Positions 22,606-32,811 of a stretch of DNA of 64,000 bases are shown one piece after another. The notes below the pieces were generated by a model. It had not been told where the DNA came from. It made no database searches and saw nothing but the letters and a program-made list of their open reading frames with translations. The position numbers and the translations under genes were made by a program. Where the stretch lies: assembly GCA_964403415.1 (NCBI GenBank), contig CAYOFF010000001.1:186001-250000 (forward strand). Direction: 5' to 3'. Positions within the stretch are counted from its first letter, which is position 1, and the number at the start of each line of letters is the position of its first letter. The stretch is from CAYOFF01 sp964403415. GTDB taxonomy: Bacteria > Patescibacteriota > Gracilibacteria > Absconditabacterales > Absconditicoccaceae.

Positions 22606-23949
22606 ATGCCAGGAGAAACGCTTAAAAATCTCGGATATGATGTTGATATTCCAGATAACAATCCTGTAATTAAGGAGTCCATCGAGCAGACGATCAAGGA
22701 TACGAAAATGGAATTGACCGAGTTGGCGGGATCACTCAGTGATCCAGAGACCGTAGAGGGTTTGGAGTCTAAACTTGAAGATAAAATGACATTAGACCAT
22801 GTCCAAAAAGTACTTGCAAACTCTTTGGCGTATATGCAAAATGAGGGAGCAAATATGCGTATGTGAGAGCTTATTGAAAATTTAGGATTGGGATATGTGT
22901 TGTGTTTGCAGATAAAACTTAAGAAATTATGATTCTATGATGGACCGTTGGATGGTGTCTATAGGACCACTGAGCAGGCAAAAAATAATGAGTATTCTCC
23001 AACTATGATGGCTGTGAATGTGTTTCAGCATGACTACAATGCAGCATATGCTCCCAAGGATGATGAGGTCGCACCTCAAGCTTGGAAGGGAGGATTGAGA
23101 AGAGATGGTCGAGCATGACCTGCGACACTGAGAGTGTTAGTCGATGAACCGATGGATGGCAGCGGTCTTGTATCAAGAACAACATGAACGACCCTTGACG
23201 AAAAAGGTGAGTCTGGTCAAAATTATGCTCCTGACGAGATGGTAGTGTCTCCTGAATGAGAACCTACGGCATGATGGGGCAGTCCTATAGAGATAAAGCC
23301 TGCGTGAGGATCTGTGCTTGGGACAGTAGAAACAAATACGGATGCTAGATTTTTGAGATTTGCGCCTATTGGTGGCGGCGATGCTGTGATGTTGACTGCT
23401 GTCGAAGGGAAGGAGTGACAGTTTAGAAGCAAAAAAAATACCACAGGAGAAGTGTACGAGATATGAATGAGTGCCACGGAACCAACGAAGGTAGAAAAAC
23501 TAAGTGTTCGTGCTGATCAACAAGAACTAAAATCCTATGATATACAAAACAATACATGGTCATCTGAACCATTTGGCAAAATAATACAAGAAAAGATCCT
23601 TTACCCATCATCTGGAGATCAGTACTATGTGTCTCTGCCTGAGGTTACGTTTGATCCAGAGACATACGAAGAGCATGTTACGGGGAATCAGATTGATAAG
23701 CCACTTGTTGTCTGACAGCCGTTACAGCTTGAAGGATGAGATGAGGTTACGTTTGCACAGAGATCAGATCATGCAGGTGTGTACATGACAGAGTATGCGC
23801 AGCCAACGTATGTTACAGTACAGGTGCCAAAACCTGACGGCGAGACTTGAGAAACGGTAGATCAAAAAATTGTTTCTTCGCGCTTGTTAGTGACGTTTGA
23901 CGAGCAAGGACAGAAGATAGGTGAATCAGAAAAGAAGTATACAGAATAG
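22606..23949 (+). CDS. Hypothetical protein with a peptidoglycan-binding-like domain
   Basis: 447 residues, ATG 22606 to TAG 23947-23949. Residues about 95-180 contain QIKLKKLGFYDGPLDGVYRT, then AVNVFQHDYN and RDGRAGPATLRVL. That is the L-x-x-L-G-x-Y-x-G-x-x-D-G ... F-Q ... D-G-x-x-G-x-x-T pattern of PG_binding_1 domains, with an insertion between the halves. The remaining 260 residues look beta-rich and acidic, without a membrane anchor or signal peptide. TGA is frequent. The start is fixed by the promoter at 22543. Its stop is only 4 nt from the convergent prmC stop. Role: presumably cell-wall contact, partner of the hydrolase and the triple-repeat protein (inference). Confidence 0.75.
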
Positions 23950-23953
23950 TAAA

Positions 23954-24883
23954 CTATAGAATCGTGGTTTTCACAATTCTAATATTGAAGTGAAAGGTGG
24001 CTACTTCTTCAAAGTGAAAATTTTGGGTGTATTCGTTTTTGAGAATATCTACTTGCCGTGTCATCATTTCGAGGTACATTACCAATCAGTCTTTAGGCGC
24101 GTGTAGGCTGGGTCACTGATCTCAACTGTTCGCGGCTATGGCGCCTGATCATCAACGATACGTTAGTATTTGGTCAAACATACGCCTGTACAAATCTAGT
24201 CCATCATCTCATCACACGAAAGCCATTTTTGGCTCTCGTTTTTTGACGTTATCTTCGACGTTATTTTCAAATGTCTCTTCCGGAATGTAGGGAAGATTTG
24301 CCACAAGAAGAATGTGTGCAGTTGGCGAACTGAGTGCTTGCTGAAGTATGGGTGTGGTTAGCAGATCGCTGTGTACAAATGCTACCGAAAACGTATCTGA
24401 GTTTTGAGGAATCTTGTGCTCGGTGAGTTTGACGGTGTAGTTCTGCTTAGCGACGGCGAGCGCATCGGTGCTGTAGTCCGTAAGATATGCTTGCTGGAAG
24501 CGCTGTTTGCTATGCATAAGTACGGAGAGTCATAGGACACCACATCATGTGCCTACATCTATAAGCGTGTCGTATGATTGTGTGTCGTTGAGGATGGACT
24601 GGATCATGTATTCTGTTTCAGGGCGCGGGATGAGCGTTGCTGGTGTGACGATGAAGGGTTCGTTGAAGAACTCTACATGACCGAGAATGTATTCGAGAGG
24701 TTGTTTGTGGAGTGTGTATGCTTGGTATGAGTGTTGTATTCGTAGAAGCTGCTCGTCACTGATGATGCGGTCACTGTGTGCAAAAAGCTCTGTCCTGGTA
24801 CATGCTAGGAGATGACAGAGGAGTTTTTCGATAATATTTTTGGATGCATAGTCGCGTGATTGAAGGATCTCGAGGATGGTCAT
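23954..24883 (-). CDS. prmC: Peptide chain release factor glutamine methyltransferase
   Basis: Methylates the GGQ glutamine of release factors using SAM. Residues about 115-125 read TLIDVGTGCGVLGLSVL, the SAM-binding motif I. The catalytic N-P-P-Y motif appears as ANLPYIP. EPKMAFVGGDDGLDLYRRM matches the conserved E-P-x-x-A-L-x-G-G-x-D-G-L block, in which both glycines are TGA (24209-24214). That is strong evidence for UGA=Gly. 309 residues, slightly longer than the usual 280, with a variable C-terminus. The start is ATG 24883, giving the family-typical M-T-I-x-E-x-L; a longer frame to ATG 24937 exists. It is the only minus-strand gene between 11.3 and 35.4 kb. Confidence 0.93.
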
Positions 24884-24967
24884 GAATATAGGTGTATAAA
24901 AGTTATTTTGTGTGTTAAAATTAAGCAAAGGAGCCAATATTAAGGCTTAATAAAAAAATTCAATTCA

Positions 24968-24995
24968 TTGACATGTTCTCTGTTTTATGTATTAT
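24968..24995 (+). promoter_or_regulatory. Sigma-70-type promoter for the 25028 gene
   Basis: TTGACA (24968-24973), 16-bp spacer, TATTAT (24990-24995), 33 nt before ATG 25028. Confidence 0.7.
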
Positions 24996-25027
24996 TACGA
25001 AATAGAATTTTAGCATTTTAGATTATA

Positions 25028-26347
25028 ATGGGGTATTTTCCTGGAAGTGTAGAGAAATCAGGATGAAATTGAAGTCCAAACAGAGCTTGAAATGGCATGA
25101 AAGGACAGATTACAACTAGGACAGCAAGTTTACTTAAAAATCTTTTGCTTTCAGATGAAGGCTCAACGTTGCCGTTACCACAAGATTTAAGACTTTCTGT
25201 ATACGACAAGCGCGTTGCATCTATGCTAGCCAGATATGATGTACATCCAATTCATGTGTCTAGTGTGGTATGATCGCTATATACCGTGGAAGATTTATAT
25301 ACAGGCAGAGTATTTTCTTACAACTCTGAGGCGATGACAGCAGCTCAAAATTTAGTGTTAGAGCAACTTAATCTTTCTTTTCACAATAACAGTCTAGTAT
25401 ATGTGTGGTTTGAGGTGCAGGCTTCATTGCATGAGGATACAGTGCACATTCCTCTGGATAGGATTGAGATTGTAAACGCTAATAGAAGGAATAATTTGGG
25501 CGAGTGGGTAATAAATATGCTTGATGTTGATAGTAGACTGAATGAGGCATATGGTCAAATAGCAGGATTGGGATGCTGAGATATGTATCAATTTGACTCA
25601 TCAGTGCAGTATATAGTGTGAGCGTCGCAAGATGTACTTGAAAGATCGTATTATCAACAGTCAGAGATTGCCTTTGAGGATGTGTATGAAGGTTGTAGGT
25701 TGGTAGGACAGATTGTGGAAGCTCAGAGTAGTGGATCAAAAGATGTTATTATTAAAGTGAAATTATGAAAACATCTTTATGGAACCTATAAAGTGTTGTG
25801 AGGTATGAGGATTATGAATACCCTAAGAAAATTACCAGGTACATATATGTCTTTTGTGACTACTGCTATATGAGGAACAATGGAAGGGAAAAAGCACCAT
25901 TACATTATGCCTGCATTTCAAGATTGGGGAGAGAATACTGGTGTGGGTATAGTGGAACATGCTAGTGTTCTGGATATCCAAACAAAAGAGTTTGATGAGG
26001 TGAGTGAAGCAGTATGTAGGGAGATCTTACAAGGGATTGCTGAAGGTAAAGATGCTATTATGCATGAGTATCTTTCTGAAGTATATACTATGAACATTTC
26101 ACTGTATCTCAAAAAAATCACTGATGGTAGTCCTCTAGCAATCATATCTGCAGCTAGTGATTGAAATATTACAAAGCATCAACTTGTCGAAGTATTGAAA
26201 CGTTTGGGAAGGACTGACTTTGTAAATGCAAGACGAACGTTTACAATTCTCCTAAAAACTTATGCCTCATCTGCGCATAGAGAGATAATCCCGTCCCTAT
26301 CTAGAGCATTTCTTGAAAATATAGCTAGTTCTTTGATGGGGGAATAG
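25028..26347 (+). CDS. Hypothetical protein, 439 residues
   Basis: No family recognised. The frame runs from ATG 25028 to TAG 26345-26347 with TGA codons throughout, three of them in the first 25 codons. It appears to be a soluble mixed alpha/beta protein, with no signal peptide or membrane helix. The promoter at 24968 supports the start. It lies between divergently transcribed prmC and co-directional gltX (103 nt before the gltX ATG). Confidence 0.8.
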
Positions 26348-26450
26348 CCAAAGTGAAAAAAGTGTAGAAGTGCCCTGCTATTATCACCTGTTATTGTAAA
26401 AATACTACTTTTTTGTATGGGTAATATGATTTATCTGTATTGTAATTTTG

Positions 26451-27935
26451 ATGATAGTTACGAGATTTGCTCCTTCTCCTACGGGATATCTGCATATAGG
26501 TGGTGTAAGGACGGCATTGTATTGCTGGCTGTTGGCCAAGAAGCTTGGCGGGAAATATCTTTTGAGAATAGAAGATACTGATGTAGAGAGATCCACCAAA
26601 GCCTATGAACAAAATATTATTGATAGTTTTGAGTGGCTTGGCCTGGAGTGGGATGCAGGTCCTGGGAAGAACGATCAGTATGGACCGTACTATCAGATGG
26701 AAAGGCTAGATATTTATATGACCTATGTGCAAAAATTGCTCGATAGCGGACATGCGTATTATGCGTGGGAAAGCCCTGAGGAGATCGACGTAATGAGACA
26801 GGAAGCAGAGGCACGTAAGCAGCAGTTTATCTATAGGCAGCCGATCTATACACAGGAACAGGTAGAGAAATTTCAGGCGGAGTGACGTGTTCCTACAGTA
26901 AGGATGAAACTTCCAGAGAAGGTAATTACGTTTGTGGATGAGGTAAAGGGTGAAGTCTCCTTCAATACCAAGGAGTTTGCGGATTTTGTAATTCTGAAGG
27001 CGGATGGCGTGCCAACGTACTACCTTGCAAACGTGATAGATGATGCATTGCAGCAGGTCAATTATGTGATTAGAGGGGAAGAACATCTTTCTAATACGCC
27101 TAAGCAGATTGTTATTTATGAGGCACTTGGTTTTACGCCACCTAAGTTTGCTCACCTGCCGCTGATTATGAATCCAAACGGCAAAAAAATGTCCAAAAGA
27201 GATACCAATATCGGCTGCATCTTGGTCTATCAGTTTAAGGAAGCAGGATTTCTGCCGCAAGCCATTTTGAATTTCATTGCTCTTGTCGGCCGAAATCCTG
27301 GTACCAACCAGGACGTCTTTACGCTTGACGGCCTGGTAGAGGCGTTTGGCATGGATCGTGTCCAGAAGGCAAACGCCGTCTACGACTTTCAGCGCGCATT
27401 GCGATTCAATGGTGAGTATATCAAGGCCATGAGCGATGAGGCTTTTGTTGATGCAGTACAGGCGTACTTGAGAGAATACGGTGGAGAGGTGTGGAAGGAA
27501 ATTTTGGAGGTGTCTGCTAGCTCAGGAGACTATGCATACTGGCTTCAAATAGCTCCTTACATCAAGGTGAGACTCCAGACATTGGCTCAGTTTAGAGATC
27601 ATTGTACGTATTTTTTTGTGACACCATCAGTGCCTGAAGATCTTGTTTATAGGGAGAAGATGCAAGTCACGAAAGACATGCTTGATGAGCATCTTCACGG
27701 CGTTATTGATGTTTTGGAGGCACTTGTTGCTGATAATTGGACAGAAGACGCTATCAAAGAGCTTATTATGGCGTATATCCAATCACATAACCTCAAAAAT
27801 GGTCAAATATTGCGACCGCTTAGAGCTATTTTGACGTGAGCGGAAGCGTCTCCAGGTGCGTTTGAGATGCTTACAGTTCTGGGTAGGGAAGAAAGCCTCA
27901 AAAGACTGCGTGTTTTTGCCGACACTTTGGCTTAG
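26451..27935 (+). CDS. gltX: Glutamate--tRNA ligase
   Basis: Class I aminoacyl-tRNA synthetase charging tRNA-Glu (possibly also tRNA-Gln if this lineage uses the amidotransferase route). The N-terminus MIVTRFAPSPTGYLHIGGVR contains the HIGH motif; NGKKMSKRDTN near residue 245 is the KMSKS loop. The anticodon-binding C-terminal half is present: 494 residues, normal length. Only two TGA codons occur. The one at 26883-26885 gives the Gly of the conserved A-E-G-R-x-P segment. The one at 27837-27839 gives the Gly of the conserved R-x-x-L-T-G ... S-P-G-x-F-E segment. The start is ATG 26451; a TTG one codon earlier is possible but unlikely. Confidence 0.97.
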
Positions 27936-28017
27936 AATAGCTTTTTATAAGACATTCTCTCTCTCAGAAAATATTGTCTATCTTTCTCCCCAAAATTTGC
28001 CTTTTTATGATGATCTG

Positions 28018-28042
28018 ACTACACTTAGGGTGTAGTCTTTTT
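28018..28042 (+). terminator. Rho-independent terminator after gltX
   Basis: ACTACAC-TTAGG-GTGTAGT stem followed by CTTTTT, 83 nt after the gltX stop and just before the TrbC-like gene. Confidence 0.85.
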
Positions 28043-28070
28043 GTATATTTTTTGTCTTTTTATTGCGGTT

Positions 28071-28679
28071 ATGTCTCAGCACGCTGGTCGTCTAGGTGGT
28101 CATACACAGGCTCATCATGGGCTGCAACAGTATGGTACACGTCATTTGTGGCTATTCATCCTTGGATTTTTGGGTGCTATTTTCATGTTTGGCTATGCTA
28201 CTGTTGTTTTTGCTGCAGATCCATGTGGATGATGAGGCGGTAGTGCATTGCCCTTTTTTGATTTTTCGGATAATTTTTGGTCAGATAGTGAAAATTGTGT
28301 CGTCGGCAAGCCGATTACGGATATTACCGATAGTCCTATCGAAAAAGGCGCGGGAAATCCCGGTACTGAGCTCAAAGGTACTGCATTTGACAACAATGGT
28401 AATGTTATCACCTCCACGGAGGATGCTTGGACCAAAACACTAAACTATATTAGATGATTGGTCAACTATGCCCTTGGTATTTTGGGACTTGTGGCGTTGC
28501 TCTATCTCGTCTACCATGCTATTTTGACTGCAACTGCATGAACCAACGAAGATCAAGCCAAAAAATGACGAGCTGGAATCAAAACTGCAGCATTGGCTTT
28601 GGCCGGATTGGGTGCGGCATGGTTTGTTGTGAGCATCATTATCTTTGTGATTAATTTAATTACTATTAGATACTCCTAA
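28071..28679 (+). CDS. TrbC/VirB2-like membrane protein 1
   Basis: 202 residues. A hydrophobic segment at about 25-50 ends in VVFAADPCG, a plausible signal peptide with A-x-A-like cleavage. A polar, Asp/Gly-rich exposed region follows. Two transmembrane helices then flank the loop TATAGTNEDQAKKGRAGI (residues about 140-200). The helix - small polar loop with K/R - helix end is the TrbC/VirB2 pilin topology common in Patescibacteria. TGA occurs in the loop and after the signal peptide. Its stop overlaps the neighbourhood of the next gene's ATG (1 nt apart), so they are translated from one mRNA. Confidence 0.7.
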
Positions 28680-28680
28680 T

Positions 28681-29277
28681 ATGCAGCAATTATCCTTGGT
28701 TATCAAACGCCTGCTCAGATCAATGTATCGCAAGACACTTATCGCCTTGGCGATTTGGATGTGTATTGTCTGGCAAGGATCAATGCAGTCTACGACGTCG
28801 GCGACCGATGCTGAACAAGCATTGACGACGCCTCCACTGGATGATGTGTTTGTAAATAATCCTCAATGAGCAGATGCTGTGGATATCGGTAAAGTTACCA
28901 AGACGGTTGCAATTGACCCCAATCAAGGGGCTGTACAGAGAATAATAGATGTCTTTTTTGATAATGATCTCAATACTCCTCAGCAAAAGGCGACATACTA
29001 TATCAAGGGTGTTTTGAATCTCTTTTTGTCGATTATTGGGTTTGTGGCACTTGTATATTTGATCTATGGCTTCTACAAGATGTTTACAGCGAGCGGTGAT
29101 GATTGACGAAAAGAAGCTCAAAAAATAGTAGTATGATCACTGATTGCGCTTGCGATTATGGGTATTGCGTGGTTTATTGTGAGTCGGTTCTTTGCGATAT
29201 ATGAGAAAGCAATTACCCCTGTAGCATATAATACACAAACTGAGCATAGGGAAGTTGTGGATAGCTTTATTTTGTAG
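28681..29277 (+). CDS. TrbC/VirB2-like membrane protein 2
   Basis: 198 residues with an N-terminal hydrophobic segment (IALAIWMCIVWQG), an acidic exposed region, and two helices around the loop MFTASGDDGRKEAQKIV. The loop closely parallels those at 28071 and 475 (S-G-x-D/E ... K). TGA at 29104-29106 supplies the loop Gly. It lies 1 nt after the previous gene and 12 nt before the TraC-like gene. Probably a second subunit of the same envelope structure. No VirB4, VirB6 or coupling ATPase is in the window, so a working type IV secretion system cannot be claimed from here. Confidence 0.7.
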
Positions 29278-29289
29278 AGGTCTACTCGT

Positions 29290-29991
29290 ATGAGTCCGTC
29301 AGAGAAAGAAAAAGTACAAAGAGGCAAAAAGAACAACATCTACAATACGGAGACACTTTTGCCTATCTCTGAAATTAGGAGCGATACTGTGATCCTCAAG
29401 GATGGATGACTTAGAGCGGCTATCAAGGTGACAGGACTCAATATTGAGCTTAGAAACTACGACGAACAGATTGTAGTTGTGGAACAATATAAGAGATTTC
29501 TCAATGGACTAGACTTTCCTATTCAGATTTTGATTCGCAACAACTATCTCGAACTTTCGGATTATATTACCTATATGTCTGAACACGTGGATCGTATTGA
29601 TAATCCAGCATTGAAGCAGCAATGAGCAGGATATATTAAGTTTTTGGATGAGATAAATAGCAAACAATGACTGATCTATGTGAAGGAATTTTATATTGTG
29701 CTTCCCTATTATCCGGGTGAACAAGATAAATCGCAGGTTCGTAAGCCATGGTGGAGATTGTTTTTGGATGCGTTCTCTAGAGTAGATACCCCAGAAAAAA
29801 TTGTCGAAAGATATAGAGTATTCCTCAAAAATGACAAATTTCTCGATACGAGAGTAAATGTCGTAATTGAGGGATTGAGAGGTATTGGGGTATATAGTGA
29901 AAGGCTCAATCTGGGTGATTTGATTGCGTTGCTCTTCAAGGTGTACAACCCTGAAAGTCACAAGGATCAAGCGCCGTTTCAGGGAGTATAG
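29290..29991 (+). CDS. TraC/VirB4 N-terminal-domain-like protein
   Basis: 233 residues. The N-terminal part (LPISEIRSDTVILKDGGLRA, then INVELxxYDEQ-like and FLNGLDFPIQILIRN) matches what I know of TraC-like proteins encoded beside VirB4 ATPases in Patescibacteria. Those proteins correspond to the N-terminal, non-ATPase domain of VirB4. No Walker motif is present. TGA at about 29407 gives the second Gly of the KDGG turn. It sits directly behind two TrbC-like genes, supporting a type-IV-secretion-related cassette. Similarity is judged by eye, so confidence is moderate. Confidence 0.65.
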
Positions 29992-30023
29992 TGTAGCACT
30001 TTTTAGTTTGTTTTTGAGATGTG

Positions 30024-31580
30024 ATGTCAGACATTCTAGGGACATTGGATGTAGATGCGCAGGTTACAAGTGAGGAAGAACTGCTGATCAAGGAGATGAT
30101 TAAGGAGAAAGAAGATCTTACGATGCATACGAGGACTGAGCTCAATAGACTCAAGGCGTTTGTGAGCGTAGATCTCCGTGATGCAAATTACTTGTATTTG
30201 AAGGATCATGTGAAGGCTATGGAAGCCTATCTATCAGATCCTGTACAGCAACGTGCTAATAGTGACGATGTTCATGCATCGTTGCAAGCATACAAGGATG
30301 CTCACGGTACCTGATATAAGCAAACTGAAAACAGAGTGTATGCCTATCCTATTGCATTACTCCAAGCAGTGCTGAAAATAAGATATCCTAATATAGATTT
30401 GGGAGTGACCGGTCCTGGTGCGATGGGTATTGATGGTCAGCTTGGTCTCAAGACCCTTTTTCAGATGTGAGAAAAACTTAAGACGGAGGGTAAGGAGTTT
30501 GGGGGTGTAGTGGATGAAGCATTGTTGGCGCACTTGCTGCAAACAAAAGCTCCTGAAGGAAAAACGTGAACACTGGAGAATGGCCTTCTTGTGGTGGGAG
30601 AGTGAAAGAAAGAACTAGAAACAGCATTTGGTGAGAAGTATACTGTGAGCAGTGCTGAGGGAATTGGTATTCCTGTCCATCTTACGACAGTTGGTGGTCA
30701 GAGCGTAGAGCTGAATAGCGATATAGAGGCGTATGATGTGTTGGATAAAGAAACTTCTGAGATCAGGAGATTGGTTAAACATGAGGGTGGGTGGTATATT
30801 CTAAATAAATCCGCGGTGGAGGAGGATGGTAGCTCTCCCTTAGATGAGTTTCCTCCCTATGACCTTGCTACAAAGAAACGCATAGAAATTCAGGAGACGT
30901 GAGATGTAGACGTGAAAACGGTTATTGTAGAAACTTCAGAATGAAAAAGAGCTCTTGAGAAGGCGTATCCTGGCGCAGTCGTGACTAAAGATACTAACCT
31001 TACGAGACCTATCACTGTACAGACATCAGAAAGTAGTTCTATTTCTCTACCATCTGGTTCTATAGAGGCATATAAAGTAGAAGGAACTCCTCCGAGTGAT
31101 GTGTTGGTATATTTCATTAGATATAATGGTGCTTGGTATGCACATGATAATACAAAAGACGGGACAGTATATGTGCCATATACATTGCCGGTCCCAGTTG
31201 AGAAACCGCAGAATTCTTTTGTGAAAACAGATGCCGATGCGGATGCATTTGATGATCAATCTGTTGAAACAAAAGTCGTGTCATGAGAAGGCAAAAAAAT
31301 TATTGAAAAAGAATTTCCAAACTGGAGAGTAGCGGTGGATGCTGATATCAAACCGGGAGATAAGATTGAACTACGTCCTACGGCATGAACTCCGGTGATA
31401 CTGGAGAATAATATTGAGGCGTATCTAGTCCAAGGCGCTGGTGAACCTGTGTACCTTGTGCGTTACAATAATGCGTGGTATGCGTATGATGATACGATAA
31501 CTCATGAAAGTCAACAAGAGAAACCTAATTTTGTCTATGTACCTTGTGAGCTGAAAGATGTGTTGGTAGAAACGAAGTAG
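30024..31580 (+). CDS. Triple-repeat protein with peptidoglycan-binding-like segment
   Basis: 518 residues, ATG 30024 to TAG. Residues about 110-155 (ALLQAVLKIRYPNIDLGVTG, then GAMGIDGQLGLKT) resemble a PG_binding_1 half-repeat. Three tandem repeats of about 100-110 residues follow. Each begins with a GK(K/R)-x-(L/I)-E-K/T-x-(F/Y) helix (GKKELETAFG, GKRALEKAYPG, GKKIIEKEFPN), passes through I-E-A-Y-x-V, and ends near a W-Y-x-x-(D/N) strand (GGWYILNK, GAWYAHDN, NAWYAYDD). No signal peptide or membrane helix. TGA codons often mark the Gly at the start of each repeat. Possibly a wall-associated adhesin or spacer protein (inference). Confidence 0.75.
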
Positions 31581-31710
31581 GCGTGTAGGGTTTTGGGATA
31601 TGTATCTGCGCTTAGAAAGGTGACCGCTACTTGGTGGTTGCTTTTTTTTTTGTCTTGCCTATAGATGCGTGGATCGTTAGTTGATCTTTTTATTATTACT
31701 AGAAAACACC

Positions 31711-32781
31711 ATGTCCAAAGAGAAAGTACTAGATGAGGCGCTTAAGGCAATTGAGAAGCAGTTTGGGAAATGAGCTATCATGAGATTGTGAGACAATAAG
31801 AGTCTCTGAGTGATCAATACGTTTCATAGTGGATCGTATTTATTGGATACGATTTTATGATGAGGGTATGCAGAGTGAAGGGTTGTTGAGATTTATGGAT
31901 TAGAGTCTTCGGGTAAGACGACGATAGCGTTGCATGCGATTGCTGAGGTGCAAAAGAGATGAGAGGTTGCCGCGTTTATCGATGCGGAGCATGCGCTTGA
32001 TCCTGAGTATGCAGCTAAGCTTGGTGTAGATGTGCAAAATTTACTCTTGTCCCAGCCTGACTATGGTGAGCAGGCATTACAGATTGCAGAGGAGCTTGCA
32101 AAGACGGGGGCTATCAAGCTTATTGTGATTGACTCTGTAGCTGCTATGGTTCCTAGAGCTGAGGTAGAGTGAGATATGTGAGATAGTCATATGGGACTTC
32201 AGGCGAGAATGATGTCTCAAGGGCTGAGAAAGTTGACGTCGATTCTTTCTAAGACGGGGACAACGTTGATTTTCATCAATCAGATTCGTATGAAGATTGG
32301 TGTGATGTTTGGAAATCCTGAGACGACGACAGGTGGTAATGCATTAAAATTTTATGCGTCACAGAGACTTGAGATCAGGAAATGAGATAAAATAGAGAAA
32401 GATAAAGAACAAATAGGCTATACCGCCAAGGTGAAGATCGTGAAAAACAAAGTCGCTCCTCCTTTCAAAAAAGCTGACCTCAACGTTTTGTTTGATCGTG
32501 GATTTGATCATGGCAGTGATGTAGTGGAAGCGGCGTTGCTATTTCAACTTGTGACAAGATCAGGAGCGTTCTATACGATAGGTAAAGAAAAAGTGCAGGG
32601 GAGAGAAAACCTTGCTGCATTTATTCTTGGTAATGAAAAAGTTAGAAAAGAGCTCGAACAAGAAATTCAAAAAAGAATAAAGGAAATGCGTATGTGAAAG
32701 TGAGATATGCCAGCATCGCTTACGGCTACTGATGATGATGGTGGAGATGCATGAGATGAAGCTGCGCAGGGTGACGAATAA
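31711..32781 (+). CDS. recA: Recombinase RecA
   Basis: ATP-dependent strand-exchange protein for homologous recombination and SOS induction. 356 residues, normal length. Landmarks: FGKGAIMRLGD near residue 20 (its Gly residues include TGA codons), Walker A GLESSGKTT (usual GPESSGKTT, here Pro to Leu), VIDSVAAMVPRAEVEGDMGD, the FINQIRMKIGVMFGNPETTT core loop, and a Gly/Asp/Glu-rich acidic tail. In the standard code the gene is split at many TGA codons. The start is ATG 31711, preceded by an A/T-rich leader with no Shine-Dalgarno motif. The HtrA-like gene begins 30 nt after the stop and may be co-transcribed. Confidence 0.98.
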
Positions 32782-32811
32782 GTCGTGAGATGAGTTTTTT
32801 AGTTTTTTTGG

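Noticed and set aside
31615..31651. Terminator with a T10 run after the triple-repeat gene
   Set aside because: A T run is present, but the sequence before it does not form a good stem, so I did not list it as a feature.
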